A stretch of DNA of 56,279 bases from Pseudomonadota bacterium. GTDB taxonomy: Bacteria > Pseudomonadota > Gammaproteobacteria > Burkholderiales > SG8-39. The stretch is from the NCBI GenBank assembly GCA_021811085.1, contig JAJZPQ010000022.1, positions 1 through 56,279 of the forward strand, read 5' to 3'. A model generated the notes under the pieces. It was not told where the DNA came from and did no database searches. It saw only the letters and a list, made by a program, of their open reading frames with translations. Positions 45,411-54,613 of this stretch are shown here, one piece after another. The translations under genes and the position numbers were made by a program. Each line of letters opens with the position of its first letter. The stretch's first letter is position 1.

Positions 45411-47989
45411 CCCAAAGCGTCGACGTCCGCGAACTGGTCGCGGAAGCCGACCTCGGCGGGCGCAAGCCCGCCGGGGCGGCGCACCTGGTTCTGGCGTCGA
45501 CCTGCATCGTCTGGTCGCTGCTGCAGCTGTGGTATGCATCGCCGTTTCCGTTCACGTTCGGTGTGTTCGTCCTCAACGACACGGAAATGCGCGCGCTGCA
45601 TTTGGCGCTGGCACTGTTTGCCGCCTATCTCGCCTATCCTTTCGGCAAGCATTCCGCGCGCGACCGCATCCCGGCCTATGACTGGATATTCGCGCTGGCG
45701 GCGGCGTTCTGCGCCGCCTACCTGTTCCTGTTCAGCCGGGAACTCGCGACGCGCCCGGGCGAACCGACGCCGCTCGATTTCGTCACCGCGGTCATCGGCA
45801 TGCTGCTGCTGATCGAGGCGACGCGGCGCGTAGTCGGCCCGCCGCTCGCGATCATTGCTGTGCTGATGTTGGGTTATGCCTTTGCCGGCCCCTGGATGCC
45901 CGATGTCGTCGCGCACAAAGGCGTGTCGCTGTCGAAGGCGGTGTCGCATTACTGGCTGTCGACCGAAGGCGTCTACGGCGTCGCCATCGGCGTATCGGCG
46001 AGCTATATTTTTCTGTTCGTGCTGTTCGGCTCGCTGCTCGAAAAAGCCGGCGCCGGGAACTACTTCATCAAGGTCGCGTTCGCGTTCCTGGGCCATATGC
46101 GCGGCGGACCGGCGAAGGCCGCAGTCGTCTCCTCCGGAATGATGGGCATGATCTCCGGCTCGTCGGTGGCCAATGTGGTCACCTGCGGCACCTTTACCAT
46201 TCCGCTGATGAAGCGGGTCGGGTATACCGCGGAAAAAGCCGGTGCAATCGAAGTGGCAGCCGGCGTCGACGGCCAGATCATGCCTCCGGTCATGGGGGCG
46301 GCGGCGTTCCTGATGGCCGAATATGTCGGCGTTTCCTACGCCGAGATCTGCAAGAATGCCGCGCTGCCGGCGGTAATTTCCTACATTGCGCTGTTCTATA
46401 TCGTGCATCTCGAAGCATGCAAGGCCGGCATCCACGGCCTGCCGCGGCGGCCCGGCACCTCGACGCTGGGACGCCTGGCCGGAATACTGATGACGCTGTG
46501 CGCCATGGTGATCCTGGCCAATGTCGTCTACTACGGCCTGGGCTGGATCAAGGGCATCGCCGGCGCCGGCGCGATCTGGATCGTGCTCGGCTTGATAGCC
46601 GTCGTCTACGTGGCCCTGCTGCGCATCGTCGCGGCCGAGCCCGACCTGGTCATCGACGATCCGGACGCCGACGTGATCGAGCTGCCGGCGCTGAAGGAAA
46701 CGCTGCTCGCCGGTCTGCACTACCTGCTGCCGGTGGTGCTCTTGATCTGGGTGCTGATGGTCGAGCAACTCTCGCCCGGCCTGTCGGCGTTCTACGCCAC
46801 TGCGCTGCTGATCGCGATCGTGCTCACGCAGAAGCCGCTGATCGCCCTGTTCCGCAAGCATCCAGCGCCGCTTTCCCGCCTGCGCGAAGGCTGGATCGAT
46901 CTCGTCGACGGCCTCGGCGGTGGCGCGCGCAACATGATCGGGATCGCTATTGCCACCGCCGCCGCCGGCATCGTGGTCGGCACCGTGTCGCTTACCGGCT
47001 TCGGCTTGGTCATGACCGACCTGGTCGAATCGATTTCCTCGGGCAACCTGATCGTGATGCTGATGCTGGTGGCCGTGATCTGCCTGATTCTGGGCATGGG
47101 CATGCCCACCACGGCCAGCTACATCGTGGTCTCGACGCTGATGGCGCCGGTCGTGGTCGAACTCGGGGCGCAGTCCGGCCTGGTCGTGCCGCTGGTCGCG
47201 GTGCACATGTTCGTGTTCTATTTCGGCCTGATGGCGGACGTGACCCCGCCGGTCGGGCTCGCATCGTTCGCAGCGGCCGCCATTTCGCGCGGCGATTTTC
47301 TAAAGACCGGCATCACCGCATTCTGGTACAGCATCCGCACCGGCATCCTGCCGTTCATGTTCATTTTCAACACCGAACTGCTGCTGATCGGGGTGCACTC
47401 CATTGCTCATTTGCTGCTGATCATAGCCACCGCCATCGCCGCAATGCTGGTGTTCGCGGCGGCGACCCAAGGCTGGTTCCTCACCCGCAGCCGCTGGTAC
47501 GAATCGCTGGCGATGCTGCTGGTGACATTCACCTTGCTGCGTCCGGATTTCTTCCTCGATTACATCTATCCGAAATATCAGCTGACGCCGCCGCAAAAGC
47601 TGCTGGAACTGGCGAGCGCAGCGCCGCCGGGCAGCGGCCTGCGGCTGCGCATCGAGGGCATGACCATCGAAGGCAAGGAATTGAAAAAGACGGTGCTCTT
47701 GCCGCTTGGCGGCACGGGCACCGCTGCGCAGCGGATATCCAAGGCCGGCGTGACCATCATGAACGTGCCGACCGGGATGCAGATCGCCGCCGTATCCCTG
47801 CACAGCCCGGCCGATAAAGCCGGCTTCGAACAAGGATTCATGATCACGGGCATAGAAACTGCACTGCCCCGGCCCGCACAGGAATGGATGTACGTCCCCG
47901 CGCTGCTCGTGCTCGCACTGATCATGTGGCTGCAGCGGCGCCGGGCCACGGTCGAGCCTGCACCGCGAGTTGCAGCCAAGGCGGGCTGA
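45407..47989 (+). CDS. Fused TRAP transporter permease (DctQM) with DUF3394 tail
   Basis: An 860-residue membrane protein. It joins the small DctQ-like subunit (about residues 20-180) with the large DctM subunit (about 190-700); the motif [40 protein letters not shown] and [19 protein letters not shown] are typical of TAXI-linked permeases. The C-terminal part [20 protein letters not shown] to [12 protein letters not shown] is the DUF3394 domain, ending with a last span and basic tail. It takes up solute with the sodium or proton gradient. Starts at GTG 45407, translationally coupled to the TAXI gene. Confidence 0.92.
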   Translation: MTQSVDVRELVAEADLGGRKPAGAAHLVLASTCIVWSLLQLWYASPFPFTFGVFVLNDTEMRALHLALALFAAYLAYPFGKHSARDRIPAYDWIFALAAAFCAAYLFLFSRELATRPGEPTPLDFVTAVIGMLLLIEATRRVVGPPLAIIAVLMLGYAFAGPWMPDVVAHKGVSLSKAVSHYWLSTEGVYGVAIGVSASYIFLFVLFGSLLEKAGAGNYFIKVAFAFLGHMRGGPAKAAVVSSGMMGMISGSSVANVVTCGTFTIPLMKRVGYTAEKAGAIEVAAGVDGQIMPPVMGAAAFLMAEYVGVSYAEICKNAALPAVISYIALFYIVHLEACKAGIHGLPRRPGTSTLGRLAGILMTLCAMVILANVVYYGLGWIKGIAGAGAIWIVLGLIAVVYVALLRIVAAEPDLVIDDPDADVIELPALKETLLAGLHYLLPVVLLIWVLMVEQLSPGLSAFYATALLIAIVLTQKPLIALFRKHPAPLSRLREGWIDLVDGLGGGARNMIGIAIATAAAGIVVGTVSLTGFGLVMTDLVESISSGNLIVMLMLVAVICLILGMGMPTTASYIVVSTLMAPVVVELGAQSGLVVPLVAVHMFVFYFGLMADVTPPVGLASFAAAAISRGDFLKTGITAFWYSIRTGILPFMFIFNTELLLIGVHSIAHLLLIIATAIAAMLVFAAATQGWFLTRSRWYESLAMLLVTFTLLRPDFFLDYIYPKYQLTPPQKLLELASAAPPGSGLRLRIEGMTIEGKELKKTVLLPLGGTGTAAQRISKAGVTIMNVPTGMQIAAVSLHSPADKAGFEQGFMITGIETALPRPAQEWMYVPALLVLALIMWLQRRRATVEPAPRVAAKAG

Positions 47990-48042
47990 AAACTACTGCG
48001 CATCCCGGCGCAATGCGGCCGTAGCGCGGATCGTGCCTGGTT

Positions 48043-49266
48043 TCACGGCGAGGCGGGCCCTTTTTCGCGGTACTTGTCGTAGACCACGCCGTCCGCGAAC
48101 AGTGCGGCTATGTCGGCGGCGGCGTAGCCGATGCTGCGCAGTACCTCGGCCGAGTGCTGGCCCAGCCACGGCGCAGGCTTGCGGATCGCGGTGAGCTCGC
48201 CGCTCGACTTGATCGGCATACCGATCGTTTTCATAGGGCCGATGATCGGATGGTCCATGTCCACCACCATGTTGCGCGCCTTGATGTGGGGGTCGCGCAT
48301 GACCTCCTCGTAGCCGAACACCGGTCCGCCAGGCACGGCGGCCGCATCGAGCTTCTCCACCCAATGGGCCGTAGGCCGCGTCGTCAGCACGGCCTCGATT
48401 TCCCGCTCGAGCGCGTCGATGTTCTTCAGCCGGGAAGCCGCCGTGGCGAAGCGCGGGTCGCTGAGCCATTCGGGCTTGGCGCACACCCTATTGCAGAAAT
48501 TGTTCCACAGTTTCTCGTTGCTCGCGCCGACCGTCACATAAGCGTCCTGCGTCTTGTAGGCCTGATAAGGCGCCGAGCGCCGGTGGCGGGTGCCGGTCGC
48601 CGTCGGCAATTCGCCCGCGCCGAAATAGGCGCCGAATTCCCACGGTGTCCAGGCAAGCCCCGCTTCGAGCAGCGAGGTCTCCAGATACTGCCCTTGGCCG
48701 CTACGCAGCTTGCCGATATACGCGGCGAGAATGCCGTAGAGCGCGGTCACCCCGCTCGCAATATCGTTCATCGCAATGCCGACCTTGGCCGGACGCCCGC
48801 CCGGATAGCCGGTCATCATCATGATGCCCGACATGCCCTGGGCGATGATGTCGAAACCGCCTTTCTTGCCGTAAGGCCCGGTCTGGCCGAAGCCCGACAT
48901 CGACGCATAGACGACGCCGGGATTGAATTGCCTGACCGCGTCGTAGTCGATGCCGAGTTTCTTGACCACGCCCGGGCGGAAATTTTCGGTAATGATGTCG
49001 GCGCGCGCGGCGAGCTTGGCGAAAATCTCCTTGCCGCGCGAATCTTTCAGGTCCAGGGCAAGGCTTTTCTTGTTGCGGTTGAGCACGGCGAAGCAATAGG
49101 ATTCGTCGTTGATCTTTGGATCGAAGCGGCGCGAGGTGTCACCTTCAGGAAAGTCCTCGATCTTGACCACCTCCGCGCCCATATCGCCGAGCACCATGCT
49201 GCAATAGGGCCCGGCCATGACGTTGGTGAGGTCGAGCACGTTCACGCCTTCTAACGGCAGCGCCAT
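48043..49266 (-). CDS. CaiB/BaiF (class III) CoA-transferase
   Basis: A 407-residue protein: LEGVNVLDLTNVMAGPYCSM, LGDMGAEVVKIEDFPEGDTS, SYCFAVLNRNKKSLALDLKD, IITENFRPGVVKKLGIDYDA, NPGVVYASMSGFGQTGPYGK, the active-site Asp region VGIAMNDIASGVTALYGIL and the C-terminal GGPVFGYEEVMRDPHIKARN are all family features. It transfers CoA between carboxylic acids. Start ATG 49266 follows AAAGGAG. It is the last gene of the echA-ABC-caiB operon, 53 nt after the ATPase gene. Confidence 0.93.
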   Translation of the reverse strand: MALPLEGVNVLDLTNVMAGPYCSMVLGDMGAEVVKIEDFPEGDTSRRFDPKINDESYCFAVLNRNKKSLALDLKDSRGKEIFAKLAARADIITENFRPGVVKKLGIDYDAVRQFNPGVVYASMSGFGQTGPYGKKGGFDIIAQGMSGIMMMTGYPGGRPAKVGIAMNDIASGVTALYGILAAYIGKLRSGQGQYLETSLLEAGLAWTPWEFGAYFGAGELPTATGTRHRRSAPYQAYKTQDAYVTVGASNEKLWNNFCNRVCAKPEWLSDPRFATAASRLKNIDALEREIEAVLTTRPTAHWVEKLDAAAVPGGPVFGYEEVMRDPHIKARNMVVDMDHPIIGPMKTIGMPIKSSGELTAIRKPAPWLGQHSAEVLRSIGYAAADIAALFADGVVYDKYREKGPASP

Positions 49267-49319
49267 GTCAATTGCTCCTTTGCTTATCTGAAGACGGGCG
49301 GCGACGATTTCGTGCGCGA

Positions 49320-50390
49320 TCAGCTGATCACGGTCAGCTGCGCCGTGTCGATTTCGATCCACACCGGCTGGCCTTCGTCGAACACTTCCTGCGGCCGCGC
49401 GGTGACGCGCAGCAGCTGCGCGCTCCCCGGCAGCGTCACGTGGTAGTCCCAATACTCGCCGAGGTAGGCGCGGCGCAGCACACTGCCCTGCACGCAGCAG
49501 CGGCCATTGCCGCCGCCTGGATTCTGTTTGTGCAGATGGATGCTTTGCGGGCGGATGGAGACCAGCACGTCCGGCGACAGTTTGCCCTCGGCCTGCAGGG
49601 TCTGCGCGGGCACCGAGAAGCCGCCGAAATGCACGGCCTCGCCGTTCGCTTTTCCCTCGACGAAATTGGTGCGTCCAATGAAGCCGGCCACGAACTTGGT
49701 CTTGGGCCGGCCGTACAGGGCATAGGGTGCATCGATCTGCTCGATGCGGCCCTTGTTCATCACGGCGATCCGGTCCGAGGTCACCATCGCCTCGGCTTGA
49801 TCGTGGGTCACGTATACCGTAGTGATCTTGAACTCATCGTGCAGACGGCGGATTTCGAAGCGCATTTCCTCGCGCAGGTTCGCATCCAGGTTGGACAGCG
49901 GTTCGTCCAATAGGAGCACGGCGGGCTTGACCACGATGGAGCGCGCCAGGGCAACGCGCTGCTGCTGCCCGCCGGAAAGCTCGGCCGGATAGCGCTCACT
50001 CAGCGCGCCGAGTTGCACCACATCGAGGATCTCTGCGACACGGCGGCGGATCTCCTCCGGCTTCACCTTGCGAATCTTCAGGCCGAATCCGACATTCTCC
50101 GCCACGGTCATATTGGGCCAGATGGCGTAGCTCTGGAAAATCATCGACATCTGCCGTTTTTCCGGCGGCAGGCTGGAGTTCGCCGAAGAAATCACCTGCC
50201 CGTCGAGCTCGATGGTGCCTGCGGTGGGCGTCATGAATCCCGCAATCATGCGCAGCGTGGTCGTCTTGCCGCAGCCAGACGGTCCCAGCAGCGACACCAG
50301 TTCGCCTTCCTCGAGGGCGAGATTGAAATTCTCGACGGCGGTGAATTCGCCGAACACGCGCGATACGTTGCGCAACACCAATTTGCTCAT
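49320..50390 (-). CDS. ABC transporter ATPase (Fe/putrescine-type, FbpC/PotA-like)
   Basis: A 356-residue protein. Walker A GPSGCGKTTTLRMIAGF, Q-loop in MIFQSYAIWPNMTVAENVGF, signature LSGGQQQRVALARSIV, Walker B AVLLLDEPLSNLDANLREEM, H-loop VTHDQAEAM; the C-terminal 110 residues form a TOBE domain (FVEGKANGEAVHFGGFSVPA, VLVSIRPQSIHLH). It energises the fused permease. Start 50390 overlaps the stop of the repeat-derived linker frame by 4 nt. Confidence 0.93.
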   Translation of the reverse strand: MSKLVLRNVSRVFGEFTAVENFNLALEEGELVSLLGPSGCGKTTTLRMIAGFMTPTAGTIELDGQVISSANSSLPPEKRQMSMIFQSYAIWPNMTVAENVGFGLKIRKVKPEEIRRRVAEILDVVQLGALSERYPAELSGGQQQRVALARSIVVKPAVLLLDEPLSNLDANLREEMRFEIRRLHDEFKITTVYVTHDQAEAMVTSDRIAVMNKGRIEQIDAPYALYGRPKTKFVAGFIGRTNFVEGKANGEAVHFGGFSVPAQTLQAEGKLSPDVLVSIRPQSIHLHKQNPGGGNGRCCVQGSVLRRAYLGEYWDYHVTLPGSAQLLRVTARPQEVFDEGQPVWIEIDTAQLTVIS

Positions 50391-50614
50391 GCCCGCCGCC
50401 TCCACGTCAGAAACGCAGTGCCTAGACCACACTGTCTGCGGCCTGCCGCCTTCGCCCTGGTCGCATCCCCGGCCAAGGCCGGGGCCCCTGCTCCTAGGCT
50501 CATTTGCGCCGCCTCCTCACGAACAACTCGGTGCATGGACCGCGCTGTCGGCGTCTGTCCGCATTCGCCCGGGGTCGCATCCCCGCTGCGCGGGGCCCCT
50601 GCTCCTAGGCTCAT
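50391..50614 (-). repeat. Tandem ~112-bp repeat with hairpins in ABC operon linker
   Basis: Two copies (50614-50504 and 50503-50391) begin ATGAGCCTAGGAGCAGGGGC and end GAGGCGGCGC/G just before the next ATGAGC; a similar GAGGAGGACGGCCGC precedes the first. Each copy has a perfect hairpin built differently: CCCCGC-GCA-GCGGGG and CCCCGGCC-TT-GGCCGGGG. The whole stretch is open in one frame (75 codons, 50614-50387) that overlaps the permease stop and the ATPase start by 4 nt each. It may be an mRNA element controlling permease:ATPase ratio, a REP-like repeat, or a short translated linker. Confidence 0.6.
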
Positions 50615-52380
50615 GCGGCCGTCCTCCTCAGCATGAAATCACGACCCATTAGGCGAAAACCGATCAGAATAAAGACCACTGTTATCAGCACCAAGATCAC
50701 TCCGATCGCTGCGAGCATTTCGAAGTTGCCCTCGTCGCTCTTATCGAACAGAAGCACGGAGAGCACCTGCGTGTTGATGGAAGACAGGAAAATCGCAGAG
50801 CTCAGCTCGCGCGTGCCCGGGATGAATACCAGGATGAACGCTCCGGCCAGGCTGCGTTTGAGCAAAGGCGCCACCACCCGCCGGATCGCGGTGAAACGCG
50901 TGCCACCGAGGATGCGCACCGCATCCTCCAACTCAGGGTTGATCGAGCGAATTGCGGCGTTGCTGTTAGCGTAAGCGATCGGCAGGAAACGCGTGGCGAA
51001 GGCGAGGATCAGGATCCAGGCGGATCCGTACAGCAGCAGCGGCGGTCGCGTGTAGGCCGCGTAGAAACCGATGGCCAGCACGATGCCCGGAATCACGAAC
51101 GGCGCCATGGTGAGAAACGACAGCACGTTGCCGAGCTTCTTGCCTACCAGCTGCCGGTTCACGATGTAGGCTATACATAGGGCCAGCGCGATCGCGATGA
51201 GCGCGGCGGAGCCCGCGTAGACGAACGTGTTGATCGTGGCGTTGCGCGTCAGCGTGTTCTCGAACAGTGTGAAATAGAGGTTGTCGAACGTCAGGTTATC
51301 CAGCCTGAAGCCGCGCCCCCAGGCCTTGGCCAAGGCGGCCTGGCAGATCACCACCATCGGCATGAAGAATGACAGCGTGCACACCGCGAGGCAGTAGCCG
51401 AGCAGCGGCCACTTCCAGCCGCCAAGCTTGATCGGCCGGCGTTCTCCACCCTTGCCGGTAAGCGCGACGTAGCCTTTGCGGTGCGTGATGCGACGCTGCA
51501 GCCAGAACAGGAACACCGTGATGGCGAGCAGCGGCATGGCGTAGGCCGCGGCCACGCCCACCTTGGGCGGAAACTCGAAGAACTGCCACAACTGGGTGGT
51601 GACCACGTGAAAGCGTCCCGGCAAAGCCAGCAGCGCGGGAGACCCGAACAGCGCAATGGCCTCCAGAAACACCAGGATCAGGGCGGCCAGAATCGCCGGC
51701 AGCACGAGCGGCAGCGTGATCGACAAGGTCGCCTTGAAATTGCCGCAGCCGAGGATGTTCGCCGCGTCCTCCATTTCAGACGAGACCAGATCGAGCGCCG
51801 ATTTGGTAAACACGAACACATAGGGAAAGCTATAGCAGGCGGTGACCAGCACCAGGCCGGGCATGGAATAGATGTTGAACGGCCCCTTTTGCATGCCGGT
51901 CAACTCGATCGCAAACCGGTTGAGCCATCCCGCATTGGGGCCGGCCAGCAGCATCCAGCCGACTGCACCGAGATAAGGCGGAATGACGAAGGTGCCGAGG
52001 ATGGAGATCCAGATCAGGCCCTTGCCGGGCATGTCTGTACGCGACACCGCCCAGGCGAGCGGCAGACCGAACGCGAGGCACAGTAGCGCCGAGGACGTGC
52101 CCAGCACGAGCGAATGCACCAGCGCGTCCACATAGCGCGAGCGGCTGTAAGCCGCTGCGTAGTTCGCCAGCGTAAACGCGCCGGTGTCCTGTTCCTGGAC
52201 GCTCGCCAGCAGCAGGCGAAACAGGGGGTTCACAACCAGGAACAACAGCACCGCAATCGCCAGCAGCCACACCCAGGACGATTTGTCCAGGTGCCGCCAG
52301 CGTTGACCGAAGGCCGACGGCGCGGCCGCGGGTGCAACAGGCGTACCCGCGGCCGCGCGTCCTGCAATGCCCTCGCCCAC
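50611..52380 (-). CDS. Fused ABC transporter permease (FbpB-like)
   Basis: A 589-residue membrane protein with about 12 spans and two BPD_transp_1 domains. The two EAA-type loops are EDAANILGCGNFKATLSITL and EDAVRILGGTRFTAIRRVVA. This two-in-one layout is typical of iron(III)/thiamine/2-aminoethylphosphonate-type importers. A 3-nt gap separates it from the binding-protein gene; start GTG 52380. The substrate is not evident: although the family is often called iron transporter, the CoA-linked neighbours point to an organic acid. Confidence 0.9.
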   Translation of the reverse strand: MGEGIAGRAAAGTPVAPAAAPSAFGQRWRHLDKSSWVWLLAIAVLLFLVVNPLFRLLLASVQEQDTGAFTLANYAAAYSRSRYVDALVHSLVLGTSSALLCLAFGLPLAWAVSRTDMPGKGLIWISILGTFVIPPYLGAVGWMLLAGPNAGWLNRFAIELTGMQKGPFNIYSMPGLVLVTACYSFPYVFVFTKSALDLVSSEMEDAANILGCGNFKATLSITLPLVLPAILAALILVFLEAIALFGSPALLALPGRFHVVTTQLWQFFEFPPKVGVAAAYAMPLLAITVFLFWLQRRITHRKGYVALTGKGGERRPIKLGGWKWPLLGYCLAVCTLSFFMPMVVICQAALAKAWGRGFRLDNLTFDNLYFTLFENTLTRNATINTFVYAGSAALIAIALALCIAYIVNRQLVGKKLGNVLSFLTMAPFVIPGIVLAIGFYAAYTRPPLLLYGSAWILILAFATRFLPIAYANSNAAIRSINPELEDAVRILGGTRFTAIRRVVAPLLKRSLAGAFILVFIPGTRELSSAIFLSSINTQVLSVLLFDKSDEGNFEMLAAIGVILVLITVVFILIGFRLMGRDFMLRRTAA

Positions 52381-52383
52381 GAT

Positions 52384-53433
52384 CTAAATGCCGAAGGTGT
52401 CGCGGAATTTCTCCTTGACCTCAGGTATACCTTTGGTGATTTCCTCCTCCGTCGGCCGCATGACCTTGATTTCCTCCAGCGGCTTGGCGCCCGGTGCGGG
52501 CTTGATGCCCTTGATCACCGAAAGCTGGTGATTCTTGACCTGGACTTCGGCCGCCTCCTTGTCGAGCATAAACTCGACAAACAGCTTCGCGGCGTTCGGA
52601 GCCGGCGCGTTCTTCGGAATGCCGGTGGGCGAAACCATCAGCAGGGTGCCATCGGAAGGATAGATGACGCTGAGCGGATTGCCCTTGTCGCGGGAGAGCA
52701 AGGTGGTCGCCTCGGGACCTGCGGCGACCCAGCGCTCCTTCGCGTTCAGCATGGTCACCGTGTCATTGATCGAGCGCCCGATCTGGGGCTTGTTCTTTTC
52801 CAGCTTCTCGAAATAGTCCCAGCCGTACAGTTTGCGCATCAGCACCACCCAGGTTCCGACATAGCCGCTGAAAGCGGGATGCCCGATCGAAACCTTGTCC
52901 TTCCATTTCGGGTCGAGCAGATCGGTCCATTTCTTCGGCGCATCCTTCTCGGAAACCAGGCTGTTGTTGTAGGCGATCACCACCAGTGCAGACGCGGTGA
53001 CCCAATAGTAATTATCCTTGTCGTTGTACTGCTTGAGCGAATCCACCATTTTCGCTAGGTTGTGCGGCTGGTATTGCATCAGGAGCCCGCGCTTCTTCAG
53101 GTCGGGATAGTGGCTCACGTCGGTACTGCTGAAGACCGAGGCGACGGCCAGCTTGGCCTGCAGGTCCTGCTGGAAGCGCTGGTAGGCAACCTGCGCCGTG
53201 GTGCGCACGAAATTGCACTTCACGCCGGGATAGCGTTTGTCGAACGCCATGCACAGATCGGCGATGGTTTCGGTGTCGTAGTGGGCGGTATAGACGGTGA
53301 ATTGCTTCTCCTTCTTCGCCGCGTCGTACAACTGCTGCTCCCACGCGGGCATCTCCGCGCGCGCGGGTGCGGCGGCGATGGTCAGGACGGCACCCAGCAG
53401 CGCCAGAAAACAGCGGATCGCATTGTGTCTCAT
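52384..53433 (-). CDS. ABC transporter substrate-binding protein (family 1/6-like)
   Basis: A 349-residue periplasmic protein with signal peptide (FLALLGAVLTIAAAPARA). Body: EKQFTVYTAHYDTETIADLC, FRTTAQVAYQRFQQDLQ-like region, ASVFSSTDVSHYPDLKKRGL, WTDLLDPKWKDKVSIGHPAF, GWDYFEKLEKNKPQIGRSIN, and SVIYPSDGTLLMVSPTGIPK. This is the FbpA-like fold. It starts after a strong AGAGGAGG site. The conserved paired Tyr of Fe-binding relatives is not evident in the region where I expect it, so iron is doubtful. It is the second gene of the operon, 96 nt after the enoyl-CoA hydratase-like gene. Confidence 0.9.
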   Translation of the reverse strand: MRHNAIRCFLALLGAVLTIAAAPARAEMPAWEQQLYDAAKKEKQFTVYTAHYDTETIADLCMAFDKRYPGVKCNFVRTTAQVAYQRFQQDLQAKLAVASVFSSTDVSHYPDLKKRGLLMQYQPHNLAKMVDSLKQYNDKDNYYWVTASALVVIAYNNSLVSEKDAPKKWTDLLDPKWKDKVSIGHPAFSGYVGTWVVLMRKLYGWDYFEKLEKNKPQIGRSINDTVTMLNAKERWVAAGPEATTLLSRDKGNPLSVIYPSDGTLLMVSPTGIPKNAPAPNAAKLFVEFMLDKEAAEVQVKNHQLSVIKGIKPAPGAKPLEEIKVMRPTEEEITKGIPEVKEKFRDTFGI

Positions 53434-53529
53434 TGAACCTCCTCTTGTGGATACTGCGTCTGTTATGTTTTTTTATTTACTATACCTGCAATTGCACTTG
53501 CCGGCTTGCCCATACGCGAAGGCCGGCGC

Positions 53530-54327
53530 TCAGCGGCCCTTGAACACCGGTTTGCGCTTGGCCATGAAAGCGGTGCGACCTTCGACGTAATCCTCGCTCG
53601 CGAAACAGCGGTCGACCACCTGCTGGCACAGCGCCATGTCGCGCACCAACTCGTCCTTGGCCAGCTCACCGACGATGGTCTTGATCGACGCCACGGTGAG
53701 CGGCGCGTTGGCGGCAATCGTGCCGGCATAGTCCCGCACGTACGCCTCCAATTGTTCATCCGGCACCGCGCGATTAATTAATCCCATGGCCAGCGCCTCC
53801 GCCGCCGTGAACTGGCGCGCGGTGAAAAAGATTTCCTTGGCGAACGAGGGCCCCACCACATCCATCAGCTTGCGCACCCCCTTGGCCTCGTAGCCCAAGC
53901 CCAGCTTGGCCGCCGGCACACCGAATTTAGCGCCCTCCGCAGCGATGCGCATGTCGCAGGACAAGGCCACCGAGACGCCGCCGCCGATGCAATAACCGCG
54001 GATCATGGCGATGGTGGGCTTGCCTAGGTGCATCAGTTCATCGTTCGCCCTGCCCGATGCGTGATTGTAGATTCTGGTCGTCTCGGGCGAAGAGCGCTTT
54101 TCCTCGAATTCTGAAATGTCCGCGCCGGAGACGAAGGCTTGGTCGCCGGCCCCTTTCAGGACGATCACGCGGATAGTGCCGTCGCTCGCGTAATCGCGCA
54201 CGATCTCACCCAGCGCCTCCCACATGGCCATGGAGACCGCGTTGCGCCGCGCCGGATTGTTGAACGTGATCCAGCCGATCGGACCGTCCTTCTGGGCGAG
54301 CATATTCTCCGTTGTGGAGATCGTCAT
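53530..54327 (-). CDS. Enoyl-CoA hydratase/isomerase family protein
   Basis: A 265-residue crotonase-fold protein: IGWITFNNPARRNAVSMAMW, oxyanion-hole segments SGADISEFEE and RGYCIGGGVSVALSCDMRIA, KEIFFTARQFTAAEALAMGL. In classical hydratases the segment after FG is PE (first catalytic Glu); here it is FGVPAAKLGLGYEAKG, with Ala instead. The second Glu (KEIFF) is kept. It may therefore be an isomerase, decarboxylase or thioesterase-like member rather than a hydratase. Start 54327 lies upstream of the typical N-terminus. First gene of the operon with the ABC importer and CaiB. It is also the last chromosomal gene before element 2. Confidence 0.85.
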   Translation of the reverse strand: MTISTTENMLAQKDGPIGWITFNNPARRNAVSMAMWEALGEIVRDYASDGTIRVIVLKGAGDQAFVSGADISEFEEKRSSPETTRIYNHASGRANDELMHLGKPTIAMIRGYCIGGGVSVALSCDMRIAAEGAKFGVPAAKLGLGYEAKGVRKLMDVVGPSFAKEIFFTARQFTAAEALAMGLINRAVPDEQLEAYVRDYAGTIAANAPLTVASIKTIVGELAKDELVRDMALCQQVVDRCFASEDYVEGRTAFMAKRKPVFKGR

Positions 54328-54533
54328 CTGGATTTCCCCTAGACGCCAAGCCTGGCCCAACGTGCTGCAGCGGGTGGCGTTCGTTCGCAAAAATCATACA
54401 CGCGATCAAGCGCCGTTCCAATAAACCATTTTTGGATTACGGTCTGAATCTGAACGGAAGTTCAAATTAACGCGCCGGCGACGGGCGACCGATTCGTGGA
54501 AGCCGCGAAGGATTCTCACTCGCCAACGGGAGA

Positions 54534-54578
54534 TGGGGTGGCTGATGGGACTCGAACCCACGACAACCGGAATCACAA
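54534..54578 (-). other. att site: 3' half of tRNA-His (GTG)
   Basis: On the minus strand the sequence runs TTGTGATTCCGG, then TTGTCGTGGGTTCGAGTCC, and ends GCCACCCCA, equal to anticodon loop (anticodon GTG at 54576-54574), T-arm, acceptor strand and CCA of tRNA-His. The 5' half is missing: the base before the loop (T) does not pair as a tRNA-His anticodon stem would. It is the duplicated core produced by integration into a tRNA 3' end, not a functional gene. Confidence 0.85.
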
Positions 54579-54613
54579 ACCAAGCGATTCATGTTGAAAA
54601 TAAACGGTAAAAC

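Noticed and set aside
44157-45539. 460-codon minus-strand open frame
   Set aside because: Antisense to the aminotransferase and TAXI genes, Arg-rich and without motifs.
45383-47206. 607-codon open frame on the minus strand
   Set aside because: It lies entirely antisense to the TRAP permease; composition is His/Gln/Arg-rich with no family, as expected for the shadow of a GC-rich gene.
52384-53433. Naming the binding protein and ABC genes fbpABC
   Set aside because: The fold fits but iron-binding residues could not be confirmed and the operon context points to organic acids.
54534-54578. Functional tRNA-His gene
   Set aside because: Homology ends in the anticodon loop; the 5' half is absent.
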